NCBI GenBank assembly: GCA_900766585.1
Contig: CAAFVV010000037.1
Coordinates: forward strand, 22,560-86,559
Direction: 5' to 3'
From: Clostridia bacterium
Lineage (GTDB): Bacteria; Bacillota; Clostridia; Oscillospirales; Acutalibacteraceae
Length of the DNA stretch: 64,000 bases
The translations under genes were made by a program, and so were the position numbers. The notes below the pieces were generated by a model. That model was not told the DNA's origin. It did not search any database and was given only the letters and a program-made list of their open reading frames with translations. Positions 1 to 8,033 of the stretch are shown here, one piece after another. Numbering within the stretch: position 1 is the first letter of the stretch; each line of letters begins with the position of its first letter.

Positions 1-1292
1 TCACCATGGCGGTTTTTGGCGACGATGACCTCGGACGTGCCGGACTGCACGGCAGACGGATCGTCTTTTTCGTTTTTATAATAGTCGTCGCGGTAGAGAA
101 ACAGCACCTGATCGGCGTCCTGCTCGATAGAGCCGGATTCACGCAGATCCGCGAGCATCGGGCGGTGGTTCGCCTGCTTTTCGGTGCCGCGCGCCAGCTG
201 GGCGCAGACCATGACCGGCACATTCATTTCCTTTGCCATGATCTTGAGGCTTCGGGTGATCTCCGAGACCTCCTGCACACGGTTTTCGGTACGGCGCGCC
301 GCATGCATCAGCTGCAGATAGTCGATCACGACCAGATCCGCCCCGCCCTTCAGCCGGCGCAGACGCGCCTTCATCTCCGGCACGGTGATGGAGGCGGTAT
401 CGTCCAGATAGATCGGCACCTGGCACAAAATGCTGGACGCCACCGCCATCCGCTGCCACTCGTCCGCCGTCAGATTGCCGGTGCGCAGCTTTTTGCTCGG
501 CACCTTGGCTTCGGAGGACAGCAGACGGTTGACCATCTGCTCCCGCGACATTTCCAGATTGAAAAACGCCACCGTCTTTTTCTGCTGCACCGCCACGTTG
601 CGGGCGATATTCAGCGCAAAGCTGGTCTTTCCCATACCGGGACGCGCGCCGACGATAATGAGGTCGGAGCGGTTGAGTCCCGTCGTGATCTCGTCAAGCG
701 AGGAGATGCCGGAGGGAATGCCGACGAACTGATCCCGCTCGTCGGAATTCATTTTGGTAAAGGTCTCGTAGCTGCTGGCGACGACCTGACGGATATGTAC
801 CAGTCCGTCCGTCTGCCGGTCCTGACGGATATCGAAAATTTTCTGCTCCGCCCGATCCATCAGGAGCGACGGATCCACACCCGGCTCCATCGCTTCGGAC
901 TGGATCTCCCGCGCCGTATGGATCAGCCGTCGCACATCGGATTTTTCCCGCACGATGCGGGCGTAATTCTCGATGTTCGAATAGGACGGCACCATCTGCG
1001 CCAGTCGGAACAGATAGGTCTTTCCCTCTTCCCCCTGGAAAAAGCCCTCGTTTTTCAGTGCCTCGAGCAGCGTCACAAAGTCGATCGTGGCGCCCGGCTC
1101 CATCATTTTGGCGAGCATTTCGCGATAGATCGCCTGATGCTCCGGCAGATAAAAATGGTCGGGGCGGAGCCTGTCCGCCACCTGATTGATCGTCTCCGGC
1201 TCAACCAGCACGGCACCGAGCACCGCCTGTTCCGCCTCCAGACTGAACGGCAGATTGCCCTCTTCCGAAAGCGTTTTTGTCTGTTCCGCCAT
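1..1292 (-). CDS. dnaB: Replicative DNA helicase DnaB (partial, C-terminus outside window)
   Basis: This is the hexameric replicative helicase that unwinds DNA ahead of the fork. About 430 codons are visible and the 3' end runs off the left edge. The protein opens with MAEQTKTLSEEG and then the N-terminal helical domain (LEAEQAVLGAVL). The RecA-like domain follows, with Walker A GARPGMGKTS and Walker B-type VVIDYLQLM, then the region PVMVCAQLARGTE and LRESGSIEQDAD typical of DnaB. The ATG at 1292 has GGAG about 8 bases upstream. It is the last gene of the unit rnj-gdpP-rplI-dnaB, 32 bases after rplI. Family identity is secure and only the extreme C-terminus is missing. Confidence 0.97.
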   Translation of the reverse strand, partial: MAEQTKTLSEEGNLPFSLEAEQAVLGAVLVEPETINQVADRLRPDHFYLPEHQAIYREMLAKMMEPGATIDFVTLLEALKNEGFFQGEEGKTYLFRLAQMVPSYSNIENYARIVREKSDVRRLIHTAREIQSEAMEPGVDPSLLMDRAEQKIFDIRQDRQTDGLVHIRQVVASSYETFTKMNSDERDQFVGIPSGISSLDEITTGLNRSDLIIVGARPGMGKTSFALNIARNVAVQQKKTVAFFNLEMSREQMVNRLLSSEAKVPSKKLRTGNLTADEWQRMAVASSILCQVPIYLDDTASITVPEMKARLRRLKGGADLVVIDYLQLMHAARRTENRVQEVSEITRSLKIMAKEMNVPVMVCAQLARGTEKQANHRPMLADLRESGSIEQDADQVLFLYRDDYYKNEKDDPSAVQSGTSEVIVAKNRHG

Positions 1293-1324
1293 ACGCCGTC
1301 TCCTTCGCGTGTATTCCGCCGGAT

Positions 1325-1765
1325 TTACTCCGTGACCAGCACCGTCAGCTTGCCGGTGACGCCCTGCGGCAGCTTCAGCTCCGCCGTATAGCCGCCGAAC
1401 GCCTTGATATCCGCCATCACGATCTTGCGCTTGTCAAGCGTCACGTCAAACTGCTTTTTCAGCTCCTCGGCGACCTCCTTCGTCGTCACCGAGCCGAACA
1501 GCTTGCCGTTTTGTCCGGCGCGCGCCTTGACGGTCAGCGTCTTATCCTTCAAAAGCTCCGCGACCGCCAGCGCCGCCTTTTTCTCCTCCTGCTGATGGAA
1601 AACAGCGGCGGATTCCTTATTTTTCAGCTCGTTCATCGCCTGCGCGTCAGCGGGCATCGCAAGATCGCGCGGAAAAAGGAAATTGCGCGCATAGCCGTCG
1701 GAAACCGACACCAGCTCGCCCTTTTTGCCCTGTCCTTTGACATCCTGTTTCAAAATTACCTTCAT
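1325..1765 (-). CDS. rplI: Large-subunit ribosomal protein L9
   Basis: This 146-residue protein binds 23S rRNA and has the classic L9 start MKVILKQDVKGQGKKGELV and the G-rich DGYARNFLFP segment. A long central helix (about residues 40-75) is followed by the C-terminal domain with KLFGSVT. The ATG at 1765 is chosen because AAGGAGG lies just upstream; a longer reading from 1816 would run through that RBS. It lies 13 bases after gdpP and is probably co-transcribed with gdpP and dnaB, a common Firmicutes arrangement. Confidence 0.97.
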   Translation of the reverse strand: MKVILKQDVKGQGKKGELVSVSDGYARNFLFPRDLAMPADAQAMNELKNKESAAVFHQQEEKKAALAVAELLKDKTLTVKARAGQNGKLFGSVTTKEVAEELKKQFDVTLDKRKIVMADIKAFGGYTAELKLPQGVTGKLTVLVTE

Positions 1766-1778
1766 GGAAAAAACCTCC

Positions 1779-3794
1779 TTAATTGATGTCGGGTTGCTCC
1801 GTCTCCGTGCCGACACCGCGTTCGGTCAGCGCGGACTGCATCATCTGCAGCTGGTCATCCACGGCGGCTTTCAGTTTTTCCTGCGCTTCCTCCAGCGTCA
1901 CGCCGGACAAAAATGTGCCCGCCATGTTCAGGTGGCCGCCGCCGCCGAGCGCCTCCATGGTCAGCTGCACGTTGAAATCGCCGAGCGAGCGGGCGGAGAT
2001 ATTCACGCCGCCGTTGTCGGCAAACAGCGCAAACGACGCGTCCACCCCCTGAATGGAGAGCAGCTCGTCAGCCGCCTGCGCCGCGGCAATGCGCACCTGC
2101 GTGCCGCCCGTCTGATGGAACGCTATCGCTTTGCCGCGGTACATATACACCGTGGAAATGATATCGGATTTCAGCCGGTACAGCTCCATCGTGCCGGAAA
2201 ACAGGCGCTTGACCTCGACCGTATCCGCGCCGAGCTTTTTCAGGAACGCTGCGGCTTCAAACGTCCGCACCCCCGCCTTCATCACAAAGCTGCGGGTATC
2301 GAGCATAATGCCCGCGAGCAGCGATTCGGCATCCAGACGGGTCAGACTGTCATAGCCCAGATACTGCACAAGCTCCGCCACCATTTCCGAAGCGGAGCTG
2401 GCATACGGCTCGTGATAAAAGATCATCGCGTTGTCAATATGCTCCACCATCTTGCGGTGGTGGTCAATCACGGCAAGGCTGTTCACCCGGTGATAGAGAT
2501 CGAGCGATTCGAGCATGGCGGGATTCTGCGTATCGGTGATGATCAGCAGCGTATGCTCCCGCACGCGCCGCAGCGCCTCCTCGGGATCCACAAAAAAGTC
2601 GCTGCGTCCCACCGCGTCAAAGCGCTTGAGCAGCTCGCCCGCCAGCGACGTGCGGCGGTCGACCACCGCAAACGCCTCTTTTCCCGCGCCGCGGCACAGG
2701 GAGACCAGCGCACAGGCGGAGCCTAAGCAGTCGAGATCGGAATAGCGGTGCCCCATCACAAGCACGTTATCGCTTTCGCGGATCAGCTCGCCCAGCGCCG
2801 ACGCCACAATACGGGTGCGCACCTTACTGCGCTTTTCCACGCCCTTGGAGACGCCGCCGTAAAACGTAAAGCCGTTCTGCGTGCGCTCCGCCGCCTGGTC
2901 GCCGCCGCGGCCGAGCGCCATGTCGAGCGACTGCCTTGCTGCCACCTCCGCCTCGCGGAAGTTGTCGCCGCGGCCGACGCCGATGGACAGAGTGACCCGT
3001 CCGTGGTCGCCGGCGGACAGCTCGCGCACGCGATCCAAGATGTTGAATTTGCCCGCCACGACCTGCTCATAATAGCGCTGCTCCAGCACGGCGAGGAAAC
3101 GGTCATCGTCATATTTCTGCAATATCCCGTTCCCCTCGGCTGTCCAGTCCTCCAAAAGCGTCTCCACGCGTCCGGAGATCTGCGCCCGCTCGCTGCTGCG
3201 GCTGTTTTGGGTCAGCTCCTCCAGATTGTCTATGTAGACAAGCAGGAGGACGGGGCGGGACTGCGTATATGCCTCTGTCACCGCCTTCCACTCGGTAACA
3301 TCCACATAATACAGCGCATACATAGCGGTGCCCTGTGTCTCCACGCGGCTGACATACACCGTATAGCTGCGCTCCTTATACGCGATATTCACCACGGATT
3401 TCTGCGCAAGCTCCGCAATCGGACAGCCGCCTGTCACCGATTCCACCGGTTCGCCGAACACTTCGTTTTCCGACAGCACCCGCTTGAAAAACAGGTCGTT
3501 ATACCACAGTATCTCACCGGAGTCGGAGACAACGGTGATCGGCATGGGAAAGGCGATCAGGGAATCCCGCTCGCTCTGGTTCAGATGGTGTCCGACCGCG
3601 TCCAACAGCCCGCGGACATGGTGTTTTAAATGGATAATATGCCAGATGCAATACCCGCAGACGGCAAGCGTCAGCGGCAGCACCGCATAAAATACCAGCG
3701 GCTGCCAGAACCACAGCGCCGCAGTCAGCAGCGCCGTCCACAGCAGCGGCAGCGCCAGGACAAAAAACAGCTTTCCGAAACGGCGGTTCTTCAT
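1779..3794 (-). CDS. gdpP: Cyclic-di-AMP phosphodiesterase GdpP (YybT family)
   Basis: This 671-residue membrane protein hydrolyses c-di-AMP. Two N-terminal membrane segments (about residues 10-28 and 32-52) are followed by a PAS-like domain (about 70-165). A degenerate GGDEF domain (about 180-300) has KYDDDRF in place of GGDEF. A DHH phosphoesterase domain shows GHRYSDLDCLG at 348-358, DTQNP and VIDHH, and a DHHA1 domain ends with GGGGHLNMAG. All expected metal ligands for the DHH site are visible, so the enzyme looks active. An AAGGAGG site precedes the ATG. It lies between rnj and rplI. Confidence 0.95.
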   Translation of the reverse strand: MKNRRFGKLFFVLALPLLWTALLTAALWFWQPLVFYAVLPLTLAVCGYCIWHIIHLKHHVRGLLDAVGHHLNQSERDSLIAFPMPITVVSDSGEILWYNDLFFKRVLSENEVFGEPVESVTGGCPIAELAQKSVVNIAYKERSYTVYVSRVETQGTAMYALYYVDVTEWKAVTEAYTQSRPVLLLVYIDNLEELTQNSRSSERAQISGRVETLLEDWTAEGNGILQKYDDDRFLAVLEQRYYEQVVAGKFNILDRVRELSAGDHGRVTLSIGVGRGDNFREAEVAARQSLDMALGRGGDQAAERTQNGFTFYGGVSKGVEKRSKVRTRIVASALGELIRESDNVLVMGHRYSDLDCLGSACALVSLCRGAGKEAFAVVDRRTSLAGELLKRFDAVGRSDFFVDPEEALRRVREHTLLIITDTQNPAMLESLDLYHRVNSLAVIDHHRKMVEHIDNAMIFYHEPYASSASEMVAELVQYLGYDSLTRLDAESLLAGIMLDTRSFVMKAGVRTFEAAAFLKKLGADTVEVKRLFSGTMELYRLKSDIISTVYMYRGKAIAFHQTGGTQVRIAAAQAADELLSIQGVDASFALFADNGGVNISARSLGDFNVQLTMEALGGGGHLNMAGTFLSGVTLEEAQEKLKAAVDDQLQMMQSALTERGVGTETEQPDIN

Positions 3795-3822
3795 TCTCTC
3801 CGCTCGCCTCCTTCCCTGCTCT

Positions 3823-3848
3823 GCGGCGCCCGAAAAACCGGACGCCGC
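3823..3848 (-). other. Intercistronic hairpin between rnj and gdpP
   Basis: A 10-bp stem (GCGGCGCCCG against CGGACGCCGC, with one G-T pair on the RNA strand) surrounds a six-base loop in the 66-base gap. There is no U-run after it on the minus strand, so it is more likely a stability or processing element than a terminator. Confidence 0.4.
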
Positions 3849-3860
3849 CCATCAATTCAC

Positions 3861-5873
3861 TCACACATCCATAATGACCGGCAGGATCATCGGGCTGCGC
3901 TTGGTCTTCTGGAAAAGCATACGGGACAGATCATCCCGCACATGGGTTTTCATTGCCGCCCACTCACAGGAACCGGCATGGCAGCACTGCTCGATCGCTT
4001 CGCGCGCGACCTTACGTGCTTCCTCGATCAGCGGTTCCGCCTCACGCACATAGACAAAGCCGCGGGAGACGATATCCGGTCCGGACAGGATGATCCCCTC
4101 GCGCGGGTCGATGGTCGCCACGACGACGATCAGACCATCCTCCGCCAAGTGCTTGCGGTCACGCAGCACGATGCTGCCGACATCGCCGACGCCGAGACCG
4201 TCCACCAGTGTGCGCCCCGCCGTCACCGAGCCGACGACCTCGAGCTTATCCTCCGTCAGCGCAATGACCTTGCCGATATCCGCGATCAGGATATGCGACG
4301 GCTCCATGCCCATGCTGCGTGCAAGCGCCGCATGCTTCTGCATATGCTTCTGCTCACCGTGGACGGGGATGAAAAACTGCGGACGGGTCAGCCCGTGCAT
4401 GATTTTCAGTTCCTCCTGGCAGGCGTGGCCGGAGGTATGCACATCGTACATCTTCTCGTAAACCACGTCGCAGCCGCGCTTCATCAGCTCGTTGACCACG
4501 CGCCCGACCGCCTTTTCGTTGCCGGGAATGGGGGTCGCCGATATGATGATATAATCCTCGGGACCGACCTCCACCTTGCGGTGGTCGGAAAATGCCATAC
4601 GCGTCAGCGCCGACATCGGCTCCCCCTGGCTGCCGGTCGTGATGATGGTCATTTTATCCTTCGGATAGCGGTTGATTGTATCAATGTCCACGATCAGCCC
4701 GTCCGGCACGGTCAGATAGCCAAGCTCGGTCGCGATGGTCACAACATTGAGCATGCTGCGGCCCGACACCGCCACCTTGCGCCCATCCTGCGCGGATACA
4801 TCCATGATCTGCTGGATACGGTGCAGGTTGGAGGAGAAGGTCGCCACGATGATACGCTTGTTTTCCGCCTTGCGGAACAGGTTCAGAAAGCTCTCGCCCA
4901 CCACCCGCTCGCTGGGCGTATAGCCGGGACGCTCCACATTGGTCGATTCCGCCATCAGCAGGCGCACGCCCTCATTGCCGATCTCGCCGAAGCGGGCAAG
5001 ATTGATCATCTCGCCGTGGATCGGCGTACAGTCGATTTTGAAGTCGCCGGTATGCACCACATAGCCGACCGGCGTCTTGATAGCAAGCCCCATCGCATCG
5101 GGGATAGAGTGGTTGACATTGATAAATTCCACCGACATGCAGCCGAGCCTGACCACATCGCCCGCCTTGACGACGTTGAGCTGCGCCCGGTTGAGCAGCC
5201 CGTGCTCTCGCAGCTTTGATTCCACCAGCGCCAGCGTCAGCCGCGCGCCGTAGATCGGGAAATTGCACTGCTTGAGCAGATAGGGCAGACCGCCGATATG
5301 ATCCTCATGGCCGTGGGTCAGCACGATGCCGCGAATTTTGTCCTTGACCTCCAGCACATGGGTAAAGTCCGGCAGCACGATGTCCACGCCGAGCATATCC
5401 TCGTCCGGAAACGTCATGCCGCAGTCGATCAGAAACGCGTCGTCGCCGTATTCCAGCAGCGTGATATTTTTGCCGATCTCGTTAAGTCCGCCGAGCGGCG
5501 TGATCAGCAGCGGTTTTGCCTCCTGACGCGGGCGGCGTCCCCGCCGCGCGGGCGCAGCGGACGGCTCCGTATATGACGCGGCCTTTGCCGACGGTCTTCT
5601 GCCGGCGGAAGCCGTCTTCTCCGCCGGTTTTCTCTCCTGCGGCTGCGCCGCAGCAGCGGGATTCTTCGGCGGACGTCCCCGGCGGCGCTTCTGCTCCTGT
5701 CCTGCCTGCGGCTGGCTCTCCGCCGGACGGGAACCGGCAGCCGCCGTGTTCTGGCCGGGTTTTGTATTGCGGCGGGTATACCGGCGCTTTTCGGGCTGCT
5801 GCGCGGGGGCACGTCCCTCCGCACGGCTGTTTTCCGCGTTTCCCGCGGTCGTTTTCTTGGTTGAATGATCCAA
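3861..5873 (-). CDS. rnj: Ribonuclease J with a long basic, AT-hook-like N-terminal extension
   Basis: This is a metallo-beta-lactamase/beta-CASP ribonuclease for mRNA decay and RNA maturation. The core begins near PLGGLNEIGKN. It has the zinc motif HGHEDHIGGLPY, the later HTGDFKID segment, the beta-CASP part with TTGSQGEPMSAL, and HTSGHA further on, so catalytic residues are complete. The first 120 or so residues are low-complexity, rich in Lys, Arg, Ala, Pro and Gln, with RRRGRPPKNP and RRGRRPRQE, which resemble AT-hooks. I place the start at a TTG at 5873, 11 bases after AAGGAG; a GTG at 5885 in the same frame overlaps the RBS itself and is less likely. It is the first gene of the rnj-gdpP-rplI-dnaB unit. 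Confidence 0.93.
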   Translation of the reverse strand: MDHSTKKTTAGNAENSRAEGRAPAQQPEKRRYTRRNTKPGQNTAAAGSRPAESQPQAGQEQKRRRGRPPKNPAAAAQPQERKPAEKTASAGRRPSAKAASYTEPSAAPARRGRRPRQEAKPLLITPLGGLNEIGKNITLLEYGDDAFLIDCGMTFPDEDMLGVDIVLPDFTHVLEVKDKIRGIVLTHGHEDHIGGLPYLLKQCNFPIYGARLTLALVESKLREHGLLNRAQLNVVKAGDVVRLGCMSVEFINVNHSIPDAMGLAIKTPVGYVVHTGDFKIDCTPIHGEMINLARFGEIGNEGVRLLMAESTNVERPGYTPSERVVGESFLNLFRKAENKRIIVATFSSNLHRIQQIMDVSAQDGRKVAVSGRSMLNVVTIATELGYLTVPDGLIVDIDTINRYPKDKMTIITTGSQGEPMSALTRMAFSDHRKVEVGPEDYIIISATPIPGNEKAVGRVVNELMKRGCDVVYEKMYDVHTSGHACQEELKIMHGLTRPQFFIPVHGEQKHMQKHAALARSMGMEPSHILIADIGKVIALTEDKLEVVGSVTAGRTLVDGLGVGDVGSIVLRDRKHLAEDGLIVVVATIDPREGIILSGPDIVSRGFVYVREAEPLIEEARKVAREAIEQCCHAGSCEWAAMKTHVRDDLSRMLFQKTKRSPMILPVIMDV

Positions 5874-6035
5874 ATTCGCCCACACTCCTTTTTGAGTCAG
5901 ATGATAGTTTCATGCAGTTTGTACGCAATTCCGATAAAATAGATGAAAAGAGCCCCGCCACTCGCCCGGTGACGGCGGCCTCGTTTCAAAAAGGCTATCC
6001 GATCCGAAAGGGTAGTCAAACCCCATATTTCTAAT

Positions 6036-6064
6036 ATAATACCCCGAAACGGCAGTTATGTCAA
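6036..6064 (-). promoter_or_regulatory. Sigma-A type promoter for rnj operon
   Basis: On the minus strand TTGACA (6064-6059) and TATTAT (6041-6036) are separated by exactly 17 bases. It implies a leader of roughly 150 nt before rnj, in which I see no ORF. Confidence 0.75.
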
Positions 6065-6205
6065 GTGTCCGCCGTCGGCCTGCCTGTGCTTTTTTGCCTG
6101 TCCGGGAATATTTTTCCCCTGTTTTTTTCCGCTCATTCAGCCGCCCGGATAAAATGCATCCGGTCTGCGTCCCCCCCACTTTTCCGACCGCCGCAAAAAG
6201 CCCTC

Positions 6206-6234
6206 TTGACTTTTTGCCCCGAATTGCGTAAAAT
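6206..6234 (+). promoter_or_regulatory. Sigma-A type promoter for the pseudokinase gene
   Basis: TTGACT (6206-6211) and TAAAAT (6229-6234) are 17 bases apart, with the start codon about 36 bases downstream of the expected transcription start. The interval 5886-6276 otherwise holds only this promoter and the divergent rnj promoter. Confidence 0.7.
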
Positions 6235-6276
6235 ACCAGTTGTTCCCGTGTATTCTGCCGAGGAGGTACTTTGAAT

Positions 6277-7974
6277 ATGGATACTGAACACATCTGCATG
6301 GGCTGCATGAATCCCCTGCCCGAGGGAAGAGAGGTCTGCGGCATCTGCGGCCGGAGGACCGACGCGCAGAATGATCCGGCGTGTCTGCCCGTTCGCACGC
6401 TCTTGGCTGACCGCTATCTTGTCGGCGCTGCCGAACGCTCGGGCGGCGACCGCATCAGCTATATCGGACTGGACACCGTCTCCCACACGCCCTGTCAGAT
6501 CCACGAATTTTTCCCCGATACGCTCTGTGAGCGCGGCGAGGACGGCTCCGTGCGGGTACTCGGCGGCTGTGAGCATACGTTTGCGGAATATCAGGAGAAA
6601 TTCCGCACCCACGCCCGCACACTGGCGAGGATGCGCGATGTCCCGATCCTGTTCCCGACCTATGATATTTTTGATGCCAACGCGACCTCCTATATCATCA
6701 CGGAGGCGGAGGAGGGCGTTTCTCTGCAGATCCGTCTGGCCGAGCTGGGCGGACGGCTGCGCTGGGAGGAAGCGCGCCCGCTGTTTATGCCGCTGCTCGC
6801 CGGACTGCGCCTTCTGCACAACGCCCGCATTTTTCATCTCGGCATCTGCCCCGAGGAGCTGATTCTCGGTAAGGACGGCAGGCTGCGTCTGCGCGGCTTT
6901 TTGCTGCCCGAGGCGCGCGCCGTCAGCGCCGATCTGAAGCCCCGGCTCTGCGCCGGCTATGCCGCGCCGGAGCAATACAGCTTTGACGCCGTACTGGACG
7001 AGCGGACAGACGTATACGGGCTGACTGCCACGCTGTTTTGCGTGCTGACCGGCAACCCGCCGCCCGATGCGAGTACGCGCTCGGCGGGCAGCAACGACCT
7101 GTTTGTCCCCGCTGCCATTGCGGAGGAGCTGCCCGACCAGGTGGCGGTGAGCCTCTTTAACGGCCTGCAGGTCAATCCCGATAACCGCACCGCGTCGGTC
7201 GAGGCGCTGCAGGAGGGACTGTCCGCCTCCAAGACCGTCGCCACGCTTCGTGACGAGGAAGCCGCCGAGGAGACGGAGGAGCAGGAGGCGGACGCGGATG
7301 CCCCCGCCTCCTCCGGACGAGGAAAAATGATCGCCCTGATCGCACTCGGCGTGTTTCTTGTGCTTGCGCTGCTCGGCGTGATGATTTTGTATATGCTCTT
7401 CCCCGAGCGCTTCTCCCCCTCCGGGGACAGCTCGTCCGATCCTTCCACAACGATAACAACGGTCTCGCGCCCCGCTTCCGAATCGGAAACGAGCCGCACG
7501 GAATACACCTTCCTGTATTCCGTCCCCTCGCTGGAAAACAAAAACTACTATGATCTGCTCGAGCAGACGCTCGACGGCGAGATGAAGCTGGAGGTCAATT
7601 ATATGGTGTACAGCGACAAAAAAGCCGCCGGCACCATTATCTCGCAGGAGCCTGCTGCCGGCTCGCGCGTGGAAAAGGGTGCGACCGTCAAGGTCGTCAT
7701 CAGCCTCGGCAAGGAAGAACTGACCGTGCCGGATCTGACCGGCTGGACCGAGGCGCACGCCCGGCTGTATCTGGAAGCTCTCGGCTTCCGCGTCGGCGAG
7801 AGCATCGACCGTCTCGTCTCGGAGCATCCCTATGGTACGGTGGACAGCACGGATCTGGAGACCGGCTCCAAGGTCAAGCCCGGCACCACGATCTGCCTGT
7901 ATATCAGCAAACAGCAGCCTGTTGAGGAATCCTCTGAGCCGTCTGAAGAAAGCAGCGGCGGTTTCTGGTTCTGA
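6277..7974 (+). CDS. Zinc-ribbon, pseudokinase, transmembrane, PASTA protein
   Basis: This 565-residue protein has four parts. An N-terminal zinc ribbon has Cys pairs at 7/10 and 21/24. A Ser/Thr-kinase fold domain covers about 40-300. A membrane helix spans about 350-375. Two extracellular PASTA repeats cover about 420-548. The kinase domain keeps AAPEQY (229-234) and DERTDVYGL (241-249) but lacks catalysis. The VAIK lysine position reads QIHEFFP with His76, the HRDxKxxN loop reads HLGICPEE (187-194) with no catalytic Asp or Lys, and DFG is replaced by RGFLL. It is therefore probably a pseudokinase that senses wall fragments or acts as a scaffold (inference). ATG 6277 is preferred (10 bases after GGAGG); TTG 6271 is an alternative. 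It has its own promoter and terminator. Confidence 0.85.
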   Translation: MDTEHICMGCMNPLPEGREVCGICGRRTDAQNDPACLPVRTLLADRYLVGAAERSGGDRISYIGLDTVSHTPCQIHEFFPDTLCERGEDGSVRVLGGCEHTFAEYQEKFRTHARTLARMRDVPILFPTYDIFDANATSYIITEAEEGVSLQIRLAELGGRLRWEEARPLFMPLLAGLRLLHNARIFHLGICPEELILGKDGRLRLRGFLLPEARAVSADLKPRLCAGYAAPEQYSFDAVLDERTDVYGLTATLFCVLTGNPPPDASTRSAGSNDLFVPAAIAEELPDQVAVSLFNGLQVNPDNRTASVEALQEGLSASKTVATLRDEEAAEETEEQEADADAPASSGRGKMIALIALGVFLVLALLGVMILYMLFPERFSPSGDSSSDPSTTITTVSRPASESETSRTEYTFLYSVPSLENKNYYDLLEQTLDGEMKLEVNYMVYSDKKAAGTIISQEPAAGSRVEKGATVKVVISLGKEELTVPDLTGWTEAHARLYLEALGFRVGESIDRLVSEHPYGTVDSTDLETGSKVKPGTTICLYISKQQPVEESSEPSEESSGGFWF

Positions 7975-7989
7975 GCAGACCGTCCGTTA

Positions 7990-8018
7990 CCGCCCGCCCA
8001 TACCGGCGGGCGGTTTTT
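7990..8018 (+). terminator. Rho-independent terminator
   Basis: CCGCCCGCC pairs with GGCGGGCGG across a six-base loop and is followed by five T residues. It ends the pseudokinase transcript directly before the RBS of the next gene. Confidence 0.85.
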
Positions 8019-8033
8019 CAAGGAGGAATCCGC

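Noticed and set aside
6133..7827. Minus-strand open frame of 564 codons opposite the pseudokinase gene
   Set aside because: It is a shadow in GC-rich sequence; the plus strand has promoter, RBS, zinc ribbon, membrane helix, PASTA repeats and terminator.
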